A stretch of DNA of 64,000 bases from Antedon mediterranea (taxonomy: Eukaryota; Echinodermata; Crinoidea; Comatulida; Antedonidae): NCBI RefSeq assembly GCF_964355755.1, contig NC_092670.1, positions 34,647,795 through 34,711,794 of the forward strand. Direction: 5' to 3'. The notes beneath the pieces are model-generated. The model did no database searches and was not told where the DNA came from. It worked only from the letters and a program-made list of their open reading frames with translations. The translations under genes and the position numbers were made by a program. Positions 1 through 14,800 of the stretch are shown in pieces (the stretch's first letter is position 1; every line of letters starts with the position of its first letter).

Positions 1-394
1 CTATTGTAGACCAAGAGATATACAGTAGTTACTAAAACTACTAGTGTTAACCTACTGTAGACCAAGAGATATACAGTAGTTACTAAAACTACTAGTGTTA
101 ACCTACTGTAGACCAAGAGATATACAGTAGTTACTAAAACTAATAGTGTTAACCTACTGTAGACCAAGAGATATACAGTAGTTACTAAAACTACTAGTGT
201 TAACCTACTGTAGACCAAGAGATATACAGTAGTTACTAAAACTAATAGTGTTAACCTACTGTAGACCAAGAGATATACAGTAGTTACTAAAATTAATAGT
301 GTTAACCTACTGTAGACCAAGAGATATACAGTAGTTACTAAACTAATAGTGTTAACCTACTGTAGACCAAGAGATATACAGTAGTTACTAAAAC
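1..394. repeat. 51-bp tandem repeat, about 7.7 units
   Basis: Units containing GTAGACCAAGAGATATACAG recur every 51 bp and differ only at a few bases (CTACTAG versus CTAATAG). The array runs off the left edge, so the true copy number is unknown. Confidence 0.95.
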
Positions 395-2265
395 TAATAA
401 AGTATATAAGGAACAAAACACAGAGGAAAAACAATAGCAGCATGAGAAAACAATGCACTCAAAGGGTTTATCTGTGGCTTCGACACGATCAGTTCCACTC
501 CCTAGACACCGAGCGCCGCTGTGAATATGTACATAGTACAGTGCTGTTGGTATTTGTCGCAGCCAGACTTCAGATCAACAGATAGTTACGAAGTTCTGAA
601 TATGTATTTTTATTTTTTGATCTATCTTGGCATCCTTTTTCATTTAAATTGATACATAATTATACTGTAATGAATACTTTCTGTTTACCTTTGTTCCAAA
701 TCTTTTATAATAAAGATAGATCACCAATCAATAAAAATAAATAATAAATATTATCATTAAAGGAAAATAAAAATAAGAAAATTAAGCTATATGCATAGAC
801 ACCACAAAAAAAATACATAGTGAGCTCCCCAATACAATTAACTCTCTGAAAATCGGATATATCACCAAAACCAGATTTTCTTTAGGTCCAAAAGGTCTCA
901 AATTCGTTTTTAACATTAAAAACACATTCAGAAAACCACATTTAGGCCAGCCCAAGGGGTCCAGTTTATTAAATGGAAATAGGTACTGCTAAAGATTGTG
1001 GTTTTCTATTAAAATAAACACACAAGAATCAAAAGTACATATCAATCATAAACAGTGTTCTAGTTGTTCCTGGTTTTTGTTTCAGTTTATTATAATGTAA
1101 CGCTAGTGAAAGTGTTCATGTTTATATAACATATACCTGGACATAATTTATTACTTTTAGTGAACTTTGCTGTTATGGTAAAAATGTATACATTTTTAAA
1201 AGACATTAAAAAATAAAGTAAGATTATATATATTAATTTGTATTTGTTCATTAAAATGTGCATAAAATATGTTTAGAAGATTTTATATTAGGAAATGTAA
1301 ATAATTACAAATTTAGGCCAATACAAAACCGTGAAATACTTCCTGTGTTATGGTTGGTTAATTGCGATCTTAATTACCTATTACCTTTCATTCACCAACT
1401 TTAAACATCTGTTAATTATATTTGATATATGTATCTTTTAACTATGACAGTTAGAACATATTGACAACTCGTATTATAATTTCAAATATAAAATGTTACT
1501 ATCATTTTAAATGTAACTAACAGTACAGATGCCCAACCCTGTGTAAACTATTTCCTATTGTAGAAAGTTGTTCAATTTAAAGAAAAAAATTGAATGGAAA
1601 CAAAAAAGCATATATGAAATGGATCATGTATAATGCAATCTTCTAATTTAAGCTAAATTTGGACACAAGACTCCAGTAAATTCCAATGTAATCTAAGTTT
1701 AATCCCTCCGCCTATTTTCTATTTCATATCCATAAGCCCCTGGGACTATACTTGGTCATATATGGATGTAAATTAAATATTGCTAATTAACATCCTAATT
1801 TTGTTGTATTAAAAAAACTTATTAATTGATGTTAAAATACTGTGAATTGATCAAAATATGTTTGATTTGATTTAAAGTTATAAATATAATAAAATATCAT
1901 TTTCAATACATTTTTATAGTTTCTACCTCAACTCATGTTGTCAAAACATTAAAATCCTAGATAAAGAAACATGATACATTTTAAATGTTGTTATTTTTAT
2001 GTCAGTAAAATACATACATTATATGTGTCAGATCTGATCTATAGAAATATTTCAAAATATAAAGGCACACAAGAGCAGGTCTAGATTTGGTATGAATTAC
2101 TGGCCAAACAGAAAGGGAGATATGGTTTGGAAATATATATTCAAAGTAATTTAGGGAAAACAAGGTGGATAAAGGTCCTTGCCTATAACAATATACCTGT
2201 CCTAAAATTCCATTTCCCTTCTTTCACTTTTCAACAAGAGGTACTGAGCCTCTCCATAATTTGTT

Positions 2266-2422
2266 TTAAGCTCTGTCTAACACTATCAAACTAGTGTGAC
2301 AAAAAAAGTGTTATATGCCCAAATATGGTAATGATATGCCCAAATATGGTAGTGATATGCCTAAATATGGTAGTGATATGCCTGAATATGGTAGTGATAT
2401 GCCTAAATATGGTAGTGATAGT
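2266..2422 (+). mobile_element. MITE family A copy 1 (truncated right)
   Basis: Left terminal repeat TTAAGCTCTGTCTAACACTA followed by five 21-bp units (ATGCCCAAATATGGTAGTGAT type). The right arm is missing. The 21-bp period gives a spurious MPKYGSD-repeat open frame. Confidence 0.8.
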
Positions 2423-2738
2423 CTAGTTATTATGTTTAATGCTGTACTATTTCAGTCAGTGTTTCAATTTTTGTTTGTAGTGAAGTATATGTACATATGA
2501 AATGGCATGTGTGCCAAAAGGTTATCTTTTTAAAATTCAAAATCCGTCTTTTGAACTTGAAACTGACAAATTAGTATATACCATTAAACCCACCGTGAAC
2601 GTTAAACTGACAAAACTACAAAATGTTATGGTTAATGCAACCCATCCCCCTGATTTTAGCCAAATTTCATACTCAGACGTTATCCGCCATACACAGTATA
2701 TTTAACAAATGTTATCAACTTGTGCTTTTTTTCATCAG

Positions 2739-2851
2739 GTTCAAATTGTGATTGATATACAGACATCAAATGTATTTAATACATTTCCCGGTTTCCAGAT
2801 GGGGTCATACTTTGGCCAGGCATTAGCAGTCAGTGACCTTAATGGCGATGG
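2739..2851 (+). CDS. Integrin alpha exon 1 of window (blade 4/5)
   Basis: Acceptor TTCATCAG, donor GG/GTAAG, ends in phase 2. Encodes a beta strand followed by GSYFGQALAVSDLNGDG, an FG-GAP turn with the DxNxDG calcium loop. The first codon is assumed to be phase 0, because the preceding exon is outside or not recognised in positions 1-2738. Confidence 0.9.
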
Positions 2852-5800
2852 GTAAGTTTAGGCACCAGTACACCCTGGCTAGGTTAAGTAGGTTTTCTAA
2901 AATACCAGCAAAGTGCCTATAGTAGGCAACCACTAGCTAACTCACGAGTTTACACACCCAGTTGCACACCATACAAATCATATATATATCCCACAGCATT
3001 GTCATTTTTTTTCAGTTATTTGCCTTTGGATTTATATTATATACCATACTTTTGCTAAGGTATGGTCGCAATTGAATATGGTGAAAAGGAATCAATGTAT
3101 GCCCCACATAATTATGTGACTCACCCTATAACTGAATTTCAAACCGTACCATTTGATTACCATCTCAAAATGAAAGCTCACTATAATATTGGGGTAAGAT
3201 GTTATTATCAGATAAGAATGAACGGAATTCTTTCTCCACTGTATATTATAAACAAGTAAAATAATTCTGCTATACAGGTTATTATTTCTTTTTTTTCCTA
3301 GGTTTGAAGATCTTGTAATCAGTGCCCCATTGTATGTTGTCACAATATCAAGTCAAAAGAAATGGGATGCTGGACAAGTTTACGTATATTACCAAAACGC
3401 TTATGTATGTCATATTGAGAGACTCACCAGAGTGTTGCCCTTGTGGGAATCCACCACCCCCATGTTTGTTTCTGATTGATTGACACACCTTCATATCAGT
3501 ACTTTTATTTTTACCAGGTCATTTTGACCTTTTAGGCACCTCCCAAAAACTTCCAATCCCCTCCTGCCATCCAACAACCTCCTCCCGCCATCCAACCAAC
3601 CTTTTTCACAATCGTGCTGCATTGTACCACCAATGATTATATCATTATTCTTCCATTAAAATATATAAAATACTTTTTATACTTCAGCATACAAGCTCTT
3701 GAATTTCTCCCTTATTTTGACCAAGCATAGGTCATAAGACACTGCACCCTCCTCCATTTCAAACTTCGGCAGGGATTTTGTTTAACTAGATAAGAGGACC
3801 AGTAAAATTTCATTTTGACTGGTCCTCTACTCCTTGTACTGGTTACAGAATGTGGGCCTAGGCCAATGTGGTAGAGCGGCCTTTAACTTAACTAAAAGTG
3901 AGGTCCAGGTGTGAAATACCTTGAAGAGATAATTGAGTAATAATTATTTATATTTTTCATCATATATTATTGAATATAAATTGAACTTGTTAGTTTGCTA
4001 TTTAATTGGCTCACACATATAACTGGCCATTGGTCGGAGGACCAGTTTTACTGCCACTTCCAGACTGTGATGAATAGCTTACATAATAATAAGTTCACAA
4101 AAAAATGATTCTATCACTTTATAGTGGACGTCATTTTTTAAAATGTTTTTTACTGAATTCTTTTACGTTGGTTATAGGATTATTTTCTTTAGGTAAATTT
4201 TAATAATGTTTTCTGTTTTGTTTGTGTAGAACCAATTTTCGACTAGCGACATTTTATCTGGATCTAAGACGAAGGCTAGATTTGGGTTTTCTTTAGCGGC
4301 AGTGGGTGATACTAATTTGGATGGATTTAATGGTAAATTGTACAGTCAACTTCCAACTATTAAGCTCTGTCTACACTATCAAACCTCATGGGACAAAAAA
4401 CTGTGATGTGCCCATATATGGACACGATGATGTCATATCACTGCCATATTTGTGCATATCACTGCCATATTGTGCATATCACTGCCATATTTGGGCATAT
4501 CACTACCATATTTGGGCATATCAACCATATTTGCGTATATCACAACCATATTTGTGCATATCACTACCATATTTGTGCATATCACTATCATATTTCTTTT
4601 CAAACTAGTTTGATGGTGTAAACAGAGCTGTACTACCAACATTGCCATGATGCTGATACTAATAATCTATAATTGTCCAACATAGAAATATGTTTGAAAC
4701 TTGCATAAAGAAATGCTATATAGTGAAGAAATACTACAAATTGCAATTTCAATGTTTAATATAGTACACATGTATTATATATAGCAAAAGTTAAATACAA
4801 AAACAAAACTATCATTAAATATACATTTTCCTATATCTTTCATACATTCACTTTTATGTGTAGTACAACTAATGATACATATTTTCCCCAAGGTGTAATT
4901 AAGAGGTATTGATTACAAACACAGCACAGTATCTCGGTACTGTATCTAAAATTGTCCAGTATCATAAGCAAATTCTATGATACAGCATCACATGTGTTTC
5001 ACATGTATGCTGTATCATACACCCTAACCTAACTCTTAACATTTCATAAATATAGGCACCACCATGTAATACACATTGTCATATGCGGAGATTCTGCATC
5101 TAAATTAAATCGTTCAGGTTTATAAAATAAAAATAAAACAACTACAAGTACATATAAAGCTCTGTCTACACTATCAAACTATAGTTTGACAAAAAAAGTG
5201 TCATGTGCCCAAATATAGTAGTGATATGACAACATCGTGTTCATATATGGGCACATCACGTAAAGTTTGATAGTGTATTATTATTATTATTATTATTAAT
5301 ATTATTATTTATCATAAATTCCTCCAATATACACTGCAGAGATAGAAACAAATATTCATACAAAATACAAATCAATATAAAATCACATATAAAATAAAAA
5401 AGTCTACGACCCAGGTGTTCTCTCCATGAGTTAGCGTTGGACAAACAACGATATAGCTTAAGTTTCTTTAGTGCCTTTATCTTTCTGAGTGTTGTGTCTG
5501 TTTTTGGTTATAGATCTGGCAGTTGGTGCACCTTACGATGGTGAAACAGGCGCAGGATTAGTGTACATCTACTCAGGGCATAGTGGTGGAATAAGAAAAC
5601 GTAATCAACAGGTAATTAATGGGTGTTAAGTATCTTTGAAGAGTTTTCAGTATTTTTAATACGTTATGGTAGATGTTTTTAAACTTCAGAATACATAGCT
5701 TATGTATTTACAACTTGATCAGTCCAACTTAAATGATTTATATTATTATTATAAAGCTCTACACCATCAAACTAGTTTGACACAAAAAGTGTGATGTGCC

Positions 5801-8800
5801 CAAATATGGTAGTGATATGTCCAAATATGGTAGTGATATGTCCAAATATGGTAGTGATATGTCCAAATATAGAAGTGATATGACATCATCATGTCCATAT
5901 ATTGGCATATCACATTTTTTGTTACAATAAGTTTGATTTTAAACCAGAGCTTTATATCTGTCTATTGTAAAAGCACTTTATTTTTGTCAAATTGGTTTAG
6001 ATCGTTATTTGTACCTCATATAAAGCTTGGTTCCCACTTGGACACAATATAAAGGCATGCCTGCAACTCAAGTGAGTTGTCCAATCATAATCGGCCATTA
6101 GGATGATCCATCGCTTGTGATTGGTCAGATTGGTTTTGTTGCACTTATGTCCTAGTGGAAACTAAGCTTTAGTCGAGTCATATGTTGCTATTTATTTGAT
6201 AAATCGACTTACAACATTAATTTGTTTATGAACAAATTTTGTATATATTTATTGTTTGGTAGATTATTGAGCCGTCTGTGGTAGCCCCTGGAATGGATCT
6301 CACCACATTTGGATATTCCTTGTCTGGTGGAATGGACATGGATGACAACAACTATCCTGGTATGTATTCCATATGTATGTTGCGCAATAGCATGTGTCTG
6401 ACGAAAGTGATTTGATGAAAAAGAACAATTTTTGTTTGCCAAAGTACAGAATAAGAAAATCAAATCATAAAATTATATTATTGTATTTAAAAAATTTATT
6501 ATTTCAGTCCAGTTGAAATTGGCCAACGCGGGATGAAAAAAGAATTTGAATTTAATTAATGTGTGCAAAATAGTTGGAATGGTTAAAATCGTGAAAACAT
6601 TTTGGACTTTACATTATTTATAAATAATAAAGTTTATGGCAAACATCTTTATGCTCACAAACTGATCTTTGTTGTGATAGATTCTGTTCCTACACCAAAT
6701 TCTTAAATCAGAAGGTATAACGAGTATGTGTTTTTGAAACCTAATTTGCTATGTTATCATTTATATCATATCTGAAACAAATGTCAATATACAATAAAGA
6801 AAATGAAAACTTCTATCAAGTATCATTTTTCCAATGTTTTGTATTATTTTTTTGGTTCCAGATGTGTTGGTTGGGTCTGCATATTCCGACGCAGCTGTAT
6901 TGTTACGGTAATTTATGATTAAAATAATAAAATTACACCGTATTATCACAGTATATTAATTTTCGTTATTCATCAAGGTCACAGACTAGAGAAAATTTGT
7001 ATGTACCAAAATATAGAACAACATTCCATCAGGTATTCTGGTACAAAGCTCTGGAATGAAATCCCAGATGAATTAAGGCTTCTAACAAAAATCAAACTTA
7101 AAAAAGAAATGAAAACATACTATTTGTTTGTTTAGGATATTTATTTCATAAGAGAATTATACTGTATATTTGAGAGAAAGTGTGTTTAAAAAAAAAATTT
7201 AATTATTTTATGTATATTAATTTTTTAGAAAGGTAGCCCCAATTTATTTATATCACTATTTATATTTCAATGTTTAGGGGCTGAACTTGATTAGTTTTAA
7301 CTATTTTTTAGCCATTCCCTTGATATAATTATTATTATTTGTATGTTACAATGTTTATAATTTATATTTATGGGTAAAAAAATAAATGAAAATAAAAAAG
7401 AATCTATGGCCACTAAATTTAACATCTAGTGGAATGTGGCCCTATACTGTGACCCATCAGAATTTGTGATTAGGTGGCAAGAGTGTTAACCACCAAGATA
7501 CAGCTTCAAAATAGAACTTTCAGAATTAATTTATTTTATTTTATTTTATTTTATTCAGTCAAAACCAACAGCGATAAATACCGCCACTAACAGGTTTGAA
7601 ACATAAAACAATACAACATCAAAAACGGTTAACAATAAAATACAGATAAAATATATATATATATATATATAACATAGATCGGCATGCCATAAACAATTTC
7701 AATTAATCAAACAGGTTATGCAGGCTGTTCAAGAAGTGAACACATAATCGTCCTCTTAAAATAACCAAGTCTATCATACTATCACACTTTAAGTGAGATA
7801 ATTCCCTTAAAAGCTAAGTATTTCATTAATTTGCTAGCAGTTTATCACACTTTTAAGTGAGATATTTCCTTTACATAAATAAATTAAACGTTAATGTTTG
7901 TTTTCACGACGCTCCACGTGGCATGCGCCAATCGTTATGTGTATAGTGTGAAAATGTGAAAACGAAACATTGACATATGTTTGATTTGCCGGCTACCGGA
8001 ACCGTGCCGGAACAGGTGTGAAAGACACTTGAAAGACCCTTTATACAAATCCACAAATAATAATGATAATAAAAACAATCGTTATTTTAGCAAAAATATT
8101 GCGATAGCCTAAAATACAGTACTGATTATAGAAGTAATACGCAGTAGTAAAAATAAGGAAAATAATTACTACCTTACTGCCTACTATCAGCTGAAAGTGT
8201 GTGGCACTGGTACACGAAGAGAGAGTCATGTTATCAAACTTTTTAGTTGTTACTCACGCATTAGCAATAGTTCGCACATGCACGTGTTGTTGGATCTGTC
8301 TGTACGTACAACATGTGCTTGGTTGTCTAGACAAATAATATGTTAGATAAATCATGAATGATTCCACCGAACTTTCAAGTTAAAATAACGATTGTGAGGC
8401 ATTTGAAAATAGGCAAACTGCCTTAAAATGTCTTGACATGTTTCGAGAAACTATTCTCATCATCAGAACAGAAAACAACGCCTAGAGTACTTATATACCA
8501 ATAGGACAGGTTGTATGTAAATGAGGAAGTAATTAGCATGATAAAACAACAAGGAACGTAGGCAACAAACAATCATATGGCAAGTGTGACTCCCAAGTTA
8601 TAGATTTGTTTGTTCAAGGAAGGTTTACTCCACGTGATGTGGAGGGCTTCCTTGACCTTAAGTTTGAAAGCAGAATCTGCAGAATCCAGAACGGTGAAGC
8701 ATTCCGCATTAGCGAGGGCCTTACACCGTTCTGAATCCTGCAGATGTTGAAAAATGTGAGAAGCCTTGTCCCTGAAAAACAATATGTCTAGTTGAGAGGG

Positions 8801-11800
8801 TGGGTATTTAGTTAATTGATATAACAAATGTAGCCTATTAAATAAATAACATCATTTGAATAAAAGAACAGAACACACATCTACACATAATCAAACATCG
8901 TATACTCTATCTCTAACAATTTTTTCAATCGTCTATCGACTAAAGCCGAAGTATAGTCATTATCTCGGAACCGTTCTATGGTTACCACCAGGTAGGCTTC
9001 ATTAAGGCTTCTATGAATGGATGTACTGGTTGGGAGCAGGAACGCTAGTAGACCAAACCCAGTACCATTTTGATTACGATCAATCGGAAAATTACTTCAT
9101 GACCTTTAAATCCAGTGTCATAGTTTTGTTTTTTATTGTTTTCAGATCAAGACCAATAGTGAAACTAAGCAAAGTCCTTACCACTGTGAATCCACCTGGT
9201 ATCAATCTAGATGTAAAGAATACCACTGTTAACAACCTAAACGTTGTTGGGTAAATTACATTTCTTTTATACTGTTTTTTTCACTTAGATACTCGTTTAC
9301 AGCTGAGTGAACTTGGAGTCGTTGTTACTGGGATTACCGTATGTTTTCTGACACAAAAAAAAAGTGCCCAAATATAGTAGTGATATTTTTAAATATGAAA
9401 GTCATATGACATCATCATGTCCATATATGGGCACATGACATTTCACAGACAGTTTGATAATGTAGACAGAACTTAACAAAGTCAACTTTTTCAAATATTG
9501 ACACCAATCCAATTTTAATTGCCAAGCAAGATTTCCCTCTTTTCAAAATTCAATATTACTACAATTTGTTTAATAATCTCTCTTTTTTTAACAAATTTTT
9601 AGTTTTGATGTTACAGCCTGTTTTGAATACAAAGGAAAATTTGTTCCTGGACAAATAAGTAAGTTATATTTAGTAGTCATAATCAATCACTTGCCCTACA
9701 ATTCCACAGAATCACATCCCAATGTTATTTTTACCATATATTAATTTATCTTAAACTATGCATATCATATCATAGAAGAAAATAAACATTTACTTAAAGA
9801 TATTATCGTTTTTATTATTCCACACAAATCAGCAATCAGTTTTAAATTATCAGTATGGAATGTTATAATGATTGTTCAAAAATAGTTATCAAAGTGCAGT
9901 TCTAAAGACAGTAAACTATACATACATTGAGGGAATAGCAGAAGGAGAGGGTGTAACAATTAACGATGTATTGTCCCCTGAAAAAATAATTCTTAAAAAT
10001 GTTGTGGTTGAATATGCCATTTTAATGTAACATAATAGTTATACTTTTGTCACTTTGACCAAAATTTGGATTGAAAGAAAATGTATTTACCTGAAAAAAC
10101 TGTAATTTAAAGCAAGAAGGTCATATACATGGCTGCAGTCGCGTGCTCAAGTTAGTGTTCACCGACTAACCGACCGACAAAGTGAGCTGTAGATTGGCTG
10201 ATTGGCTGCCAGCAATGGGTTTTTGGTTGAATTTAACAATTTATTTTATCATTTTATAAGTGAAAACATTTTTTTTTTTCCCCGTTTTTTTTTCTACAGA
10301 AGTGATTAACTTTTTAAAACTACAAAATAACATATTCAAAGTCTGATTTATACATCTTTAAATAATAATAATAAGAAAAAAACAATTTTATATAACCTTG
10401 TATAAATTTAGCAAACTTTTTCCTTACAGGTATTGATTACACACTGAAGTTGGATGCATCGCAACAAGTTAGTCAATTAAAGAGGGCGCTATTTGTAATT
10501 AGTGGAACTGATTATTTCTCAGCACAACGAACATTGACAGACAGCACAGAGAATTGTTGGAGACATAGTGCATACATCAAAGTATGTACATATGTGTTAA
10601 ATATTTGACAAAAATATTAACAGAATATGATTCAAATTTTATTTTATTGAGATTATTAAACCTTTGAAGACGTGGCCCGTATCCCATACGGGGTAATTTA
10701 CTGTTTGGAAATTAAAAGTCCCTATTATGTTATACAGTAGAACCTATGTTTTACGTACCCTGATTTTATGTTCCCTGGATTTTACAAGCGGATTAAATGA
10801 CCGATAATGTCATCATTTTTAGTAATTTATTACTGTTATTTATTTATGTTATTTTCTTACGTTGACGGCGCCATTTAACAACAGCAAACCACAAAGCCAT
10901 GGCTGTGAGACAAGCCACGACATGGTCATTCCCCCTACAGCAGCAACTAATTTTTTATTTGTAACACTTTATTTAAACATCACACAACCTGTATATACTT
11001 CTCTAGTTAGGCCTCACAGCTAGGCCTCGCATCTAGCTAGGCCTAGATTAGTCACCACTGGCTGCTGTAAGAAAAGTAGGCGAACACTGTTGGCCCACTT
11101 TCGTGTTCTAGAGGGTGGGATTATTCCAGAGGATATACAGTACAATAAAAAATAACTTATGCCCAAGCATTCTCTTATTTATTCAGAATGAAATTCGAGA
11201 CAAGATTAGTTCTATGACTATAACTACAGAGTACCAACTTGTGGAAGAACCAGCTGCTCCTTCAGCTGTGGCTCCTATACTATCTATATATTCACGCGAT
11301 CCAACCTCCAGTTATGTAAGTGTGTGTTTACTATAGCAGGTTTTGACTTTTCTTCAATATATCTATAATCTTCATGTTTAATTAATTATACTAACAAATA
11401 TCATTATTATAGTGATACTATACACAGACATAACAACAGTTAAATATGTAAATGTAACAATTTAAGGAATAATTAATTTACTGCAGGATTGATACACAAG
11501 ATCATTATTTCAAACTATTTACACTAGTATAGTTAAACATCGTATCTCTATTTCAATCTTCTATCAACTAAAGTATAGCCATGTCTTGGGACCATTCTAC
11601 CTACTAGATAAGGCTTTCTTCATCAGTAATCTATGAATGGATGTTCTGTTGAGCGCAGGAATACTAGCTGGATTATACCCAATGCCGTTTTTATTTTACG
11701 ATCAATCAGGAAATCACCTCACATTGTATAATTAGCCAAGATGCTAGCGTTACAATATTCAGTATTACAGTTGACTCTCCCTATAATAAAAAATAATAGA

Positions 11801-14800
11801 AATATGGTACTTATAAGGGGCCCTTCCACATTCAGAATACCAGAATTTCTGGAAAACAGACATGCGTCCGGTATTGAGATAGTTGACAGTAAAATGGAAG
11901 AAAAGTTAATGGGTTTGATTATCTCTTCTCACCTCCACCTCCTGAGACAGACTAAAGTGAACCGTTTATAGTAATCTATTCAAATTGTTAAGCTCTGTCT
12001 ACACTATCAAAGTATGGTAATATATGGTGATTAGCGCACATCACAATTTTTTGTCACATAGAGTTTGATAGTGTAGACATAACTTTATATTAACTTTTTT
12101 TTTATTGAAACAACTGTCAAGTTATCAGTATATGAATATGAAATTGTATTTTTTAATTTTTCAGCTTTATTTTGTAAATAATTGTCCAAACAATGTCTGC
12201 ATACCTGATCTTGAGCTTAAAGCTGTGTCGTAAGTAGACATGTTTATCTTAATGCTTTTAAGAATAAACTGTTGATATAAATTTTGCAGTACACCACATA
12301 TATTATTAGTTCTGAAAAGAACTGTTGAGTTTCTCGAAGTTTCGGTCAATATGCTTTGATCGTCCTCATTCGCACTCCTGCGGACAATCAAAGCATATTG
12401 ATCGAAACGTCAAGAAACTCAACAGTTATTTTCAGAACTAATATACGGCTTTACCACGTTGAAACACCGGTTCTCGTCAGGTCATCCAAGTTAAGCGACG
12501 TTGGGCCTGGTTAGAGCTTGGATGGGAGACCATCTGGGAATATCGGGTGCTGTATGAGCTGGGGTCCCGTAAGACATTCGAAATCAGCATTGCTAACTCT
12601 TATGGCAGCCCCTGCATCTAGTATCTGCCTTTCCTCTGGTGAAGGTGGGCACTGGACGAGAGAAGCCCTTGATCAATGTTAGGACCAATCAAGGTGCTTT
12701 AAACAGTCCTGGCTTTGTTTGTATCAAACCTGTTGGTGGCGGTAATTATCGCTGTTAGTTTCTATTGAATAAAATAAAATAAAAATAAAATATACGTGGT
12801 GTACTGCAAACTTTAAATCAACATTTGACAATATAAGGATAAACTGCTAAGCAATAATGATGAAAATTGTAAATGTTATATGTTGCTAATTAAGTAGTAT
12901 AGGTATATTACACTTACATCTATGATTTTATTTACCCAATAAACCATCATTTAAAGAAAAAAAACCACATTTTTAACCACTTCCGGTTAAATGTAATGTT
13001 TTCTTTTTTAGAAGAAAAATCATTATTTTGTTCATTTTATTTATTGAATAACTTAAAGATGTATTGTCCCCTGAAACACAAAAAATGAAGGTCACCATAT
13101 TCTAAATTTATATTGGCCATATCAAAGTAATATTAAAGTTATTCACTTTAAGTCGAAAATTTGAGCCAAAAACAACAAGGTTACGTAATTAGGTAAATTA
13201 ATTTCATTACATTTCGTCGGGAAAATCGTCACAAGCGAAAGTAAACAAAGATTTCAAACCACGAGTATGCATTATGCATGATGCTAATTAGGATTTTTTA
13301 CAACTCGTCACGGTTGAGAAGGTGTTCTCACACAGATCGCGAGAAAGTTTTATGATTATGCATACAGAGTAGCCGAACAAGCGCGTTGCATTATGAGATA
13401 TGTTTTGATCGAAAACTTTGACTGGAAGTCAAAGTTATTTTTTGAACAAAAAAACGTCTGTATTTCAGTTAAATGATTTTTTTATTCGACTAATTTTTGG
13501 TGAAAGTTAATAACTAATATGATATTTCAAAATGACCCCCTTTTTTTTCAAAATATTAAAAAAAATTTTGTTTGGGAATTAGTCAAAGGGACAATACATC
13601 TTTAAACTAGAAAATGAAATATTCAAAGTTTGATTTTATTCATCTTTATTTTTTATATTTTAGGAGAAAATACATCTTTAAAAATATTTTGACTAAAGTG
13701 ACTTTTTGTACTTTGTATTTAAGAGAAATTGGCTCTCTCATTGGTCGATCCACATAACCATTGATATTCATTCATTCAATCTTTTATTTCGGAATCTCTG
13801 GTCCATAGAAAGTAAAATTACATATAAATTAATTAAAAATAAACAAGACTGCTACTAATTACTACTATTCATGGCTACTAGGATGGCATTCCACCTGGAG
13901 AGCATTTTTGACGTATATAAGACATTGCCTATAATCGTTGAGACTAAAATTTTCACTTGAATTGAGAATTGAATTGATCGACATCAGGCCATATGTCGAT
14001 TTTATAAAAATTCATAGACATATTATTTATTGTAGACAGACACATGAACAATTCATTTTAAAGAAAAGATTATTTTTTTTAGTCTTAAGCCGAAGATTGT
14101 TGTTGGCGATTCAGATGATGTAGTTTTGAACGTGAAAATTAACAACAAAGGTCAGAAGGCGTATCAGTCTACACTTGTCGTTTTTCTCCCAGATGGTTTA
14201 GAGTATAGTCGCATATCAAACAAGCCTAATGTAAGTAGATTTTTTTAAATTATTTTTTTTTATTACACCTTATTTATAGAGGGTGACCCTAAACAGCGTA
14301 TGCTGACAATCAAGGGTGACAGTGGCTGTGTGTATACTAGTACACCGGGGTAACCCCTACTCATCTCGAAAGATGTACTAGGCTCTTTAAAGTGCACATG
14401 AGCCAGATGTGTACACTGGACCTACGGTTTATAGTCCTTCCGAGAAGACTCGTTCTACCACCAGAACCATGGAGCGAGTGAGACTCGAACCCTTGCCGAT
14501 GTTAATATGGCAAGGTATTACAGTTCCACTGTCTTAACCCACCGCTAAGATGTGTTTACACAGTCAAGTGGAGTTGTGGCTTTGTGGGTGATGATGATGC
14601 TTGGCTACCAATCCCAGGGTCCTGGGTTCAATTCCTGTCGTGTCAGGATTTTTTTCCAAATTACAACATAAAGGCTTGTAACAAGACATTTAATGTATAA
14701 CTCTTAATTATTAATAGCATCTGATATCAAATTTAATCTGAATTGTAGATGGACTTTATGTGACAAAAAAATGTGATGTGCCCATATATGGACATGATGA

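Larger units (their letters stand above)
1..2738. other. Integrin intron or upstream region
   Basis: No further integrin exon could be recognised here. It holds a 51-bp tandem array (1-394), AT-rich unique sequence, and a truncated MITE (2266-2422). The preceding blades must therefore lie left of position 1 or be too short to recognise. Confidence 0.6.
12263..12825. mobile_element. Foldback element interrupted by a SINE
   Basis: The left arm (to about 12365) and the right arm (12380-12440 plus 12797-12825) are inverted copies: TTTGCAGTACACCA... AGAACTGTTGAGTTTCTCGA versus its complement. The loop region holds ATCAAAGCATATTGATCGAA on the right and its counterpart on the left. The right arm is cut by the SINE at 12448-12796. 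Confidence 0.85.

Noticed and set aside
1-394. CRISPR-like array
   Set aside because: Continuous 51-bp units without distinct spacers, in an animal genome; a plain tandem repeat.
2315-2500. MPKYGSD-repeat peptides (also 4388, 4433, 48330)
   Set aside because: The 21-bp unit of MITE family A read in frame; not conserved as protein between copies.
2502-2705. 67-codon frame just upstream of the first integrin exon
   Set aside because: No FG-GAP pattern, a poor splice context on both sides, and its end would not join the exon at 2739 in a convincing way.
12443-12560. Functional 5S rRNA gene
   Set aside because: It is fused to a SINE body and tail, has target duplications, and carries scattered changes.
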